From positions 1-5,663 of the forward strand of contig DAOUAJ010000381.1 of assembly GCA_034433615.1 (NCBI GenBank): a DNA stretch of 5,663 nt. Reading direction: 5' to 3'. The notes under the pieces were generated by a model, which had not been told where the DNA came from, made no database searches, and saw only the letters and a list, made by a program, of their open reading frames with translations. The position numbers and the translations under genes were made by a program. The stretch is from DAOUAJ01 sp034433615 (GTDB lineage: Bacteria; Chloroflexota; Anaerolineae; DUEN01). This document shows, piece by piece, positions 5,104 through 5,663 of this stretch (positions are counted from its first letter, which is position 1; each line of letters begins with the position of its first letter).

Positions 5104-5133
5104 TTGCGGACCGGCATCGGCCGGTGGTACGAT
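5104..5133 (+). promoter_or_regulatory. Candidate promoter of the pseudo-receiver gene
   Basis: TTGCGG (5104-5109) and TACGAT (5128-5133) are 18 bases apart, just after the terminator and about 45 bases before the likely start codon. The spacer carries a small dyad, CCGGC-ATCG-GCCGG (5111-5124), which could be a regulator site or chance in GC-rich DNA. The match to the -35 consensus is weak. Confidence 0.38.
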
Positions 5134-5178
5134 GAATGTGGTTGGGCCACATCCGCCGTGTCGTCAGCGAGGAGCACT

Positions 5179-5622
5179 GTGCCGCAGTCCATCCGGGTCG
5201 CCGTCGTGGATCAAGATACCGTTCGTCGGCAAATGAGCGCGTTGCTGGAGAGTGTAGAAGGCTTCACCGTCGTGGGCTGGGCATCCGATGAAGACGGGGC
5301 GCTGGCCCTGGTGCGCGACAGTCGGCCCGACGTGCTCCTGCTGAGCCTGGAGACCCTGGGAAACGGTGGACCGGAGGCGGTGGCGCAGATGCGCGCCCTT
5401 TCGCCCGGCACCCAGGTCATCGTGTGGAACGAATCGGGCCAGGAAGCCCTGGTGCTGGAGGCATTCCGGCAAGGCGCGCTGGGGCATCTGGTGCGAGGCC
5501 AGGCCGGGCCAGAAGAGATCGTCCGTGCCATCCGCGCCGTCCACCGGGGCGAAGCCGTCCTCAGCCCGGCCCTCGCCGGCCGCATCCTGGATGAGGTGGT
5601 GCAGGGGTTGAGAAAGAGATAA
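5179..5622 (+). CDS. Stand-alone pseudo-receiver domain protein (atypical response regulator)
   Basis: GTG at 5179 is preferred because GAGGAG (5169-5174) lies 4 bases upstream and the receiver fold starts right after (IRVAVVDQD); the frame is open further upstream to 5104, but that part has no family character. The 147 residues cover a receiver fold only. Compared with the neighbouring regulator, Asp-Asp becomes Asp11-Gln12, phospho-acceptor Asp56 becomes Ser56 (DVLLLSLETL), Thr84 becomes Asn84 and Lys106 becomes Arg106. Ordinary Asp phosphorylation is therefore very unlikely. The linker RAVHRGEAVLSPALAGRILDE matches the neighbour's, but the protein ends (GLRKR) where the LuxR HTH would follow. 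It may act by protein contact, for example pairing with the intact regulator or its kinase, or it may be a degenerating duplicate. The reading frame is clean. Confidence 0.82.
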   Translation: MPQSIRVAVVDQDTVRRQMSALLESVEGFTVVGWASDEDGALALVRDSRPDVLLLSLETLGNGGPEAVAQMRALSPGTQVIVWNESGQEALVLEAFRQGALGHLVRGQAGPEEIVRAIRAVHRGEAVLSPALAGRILDEVVQGLRKR

Positions 5623-5629
5623 CCGCTTG

Positions 5630-5657
5630 CGTTTCACGTTTCACGTTTTACGTTTTA
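5630..5657 (+). repeat. Four tandem 7-base CGTTTYA repeats
   Basis: CGTTTCA, CGTTTCA, CGTTTTA and CGTTTTA run head to tail in 5630-5657, 8 bases after the pseudo-receiver stop. They are the reverse-strand form of the CGTAANN heptamers at 4963-5029. The array may continue past the window edge, where an inverted half and terminator could follow as at the previous gene. Confidence 0.82.
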
Positions 5658-5663
5658 CCCTTT

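Noticed and set aside
5104..5178. A 25-residue N-terminal extension of the pseudo-receiver
   Set aside because: The residues are not family-like and would overlap the candidate promoter; GAGGAG is correctly placed for GTG at 5179.
4963..5657. Heptamer arrays as a CRISPR
   Set aside because: Units are 7 bases long and directly adjacent, with no spacers of constant length and no cas genes.

Overview
The window reads as chromosomal DNA from a GC-rich bacterium, most likely a member of the Chloroflexota (Anaerolineae-like). This is inferred from protein flavour, from dense toxin-antitoxin (TA) genes beside ordinary metabolic genes, and from short 'CGTAAAA'-type repeats between genes. It cannot be proved without a search. 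All supported genes are on the + strand.

Layout. (a) 1-291: the 3' end of an AT-richer TumE-family (DUF6516) toxin gene, overlapping the next gene by 29 bases. (b) 263-1642: a complete GlcD-type FAD-linked 2-hydroxyacid oxidase, with no GlcE or GlcF partner in view. (c) 1643-3057: an accessory block holding a UPF0175 antitoxin, a broken small ORF, a Phd/YefM antitoxin with an 8-residue in-frame insertion, and an intact DUF433-DUF5615 antitoxin/toxin pair joined by an ATGA overlap. A 30-base direct repeat (29/30 identical) lies just before this block and again just after it, inside the next gene. (d) 3099-4104: a TPR-like repeat gene that runs in frame into a decayed DDE transposase. The transposase has a nonsense codon, a large internal deletion and a 3' frameshift. 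(e) 4105-4284: a non-coding stretch with two hairpins, the second next to the ribosome binding site of the following gene. (f) 4285-4974: an intact NarL/FixJ response regulator whose stop lies in an inverted array of 7-base repeats, followed by a strong terminator. (g) 5179-5622: a free-standing pseudo-receiver domain with no DNA-binding domain and degenerate phosphorylation residues, followed by the same 7-base repeat.

How it fits together. The TA block looks like a patchwork: four TA families are represented, but only one pair is complete. The two response-regulator genes share an unusual linker motif, so the second probably arose from a relative of the first and lost its DNA-binding half. 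The best candidates for something undescribed are the phosphorylation-incompetent single-domain receiver beside an intact paralogue, the TPR-transposase chimera, and the repeat-bounded TA block. I see no CRISPR array, tRNA, rRNA or complete mobile element.
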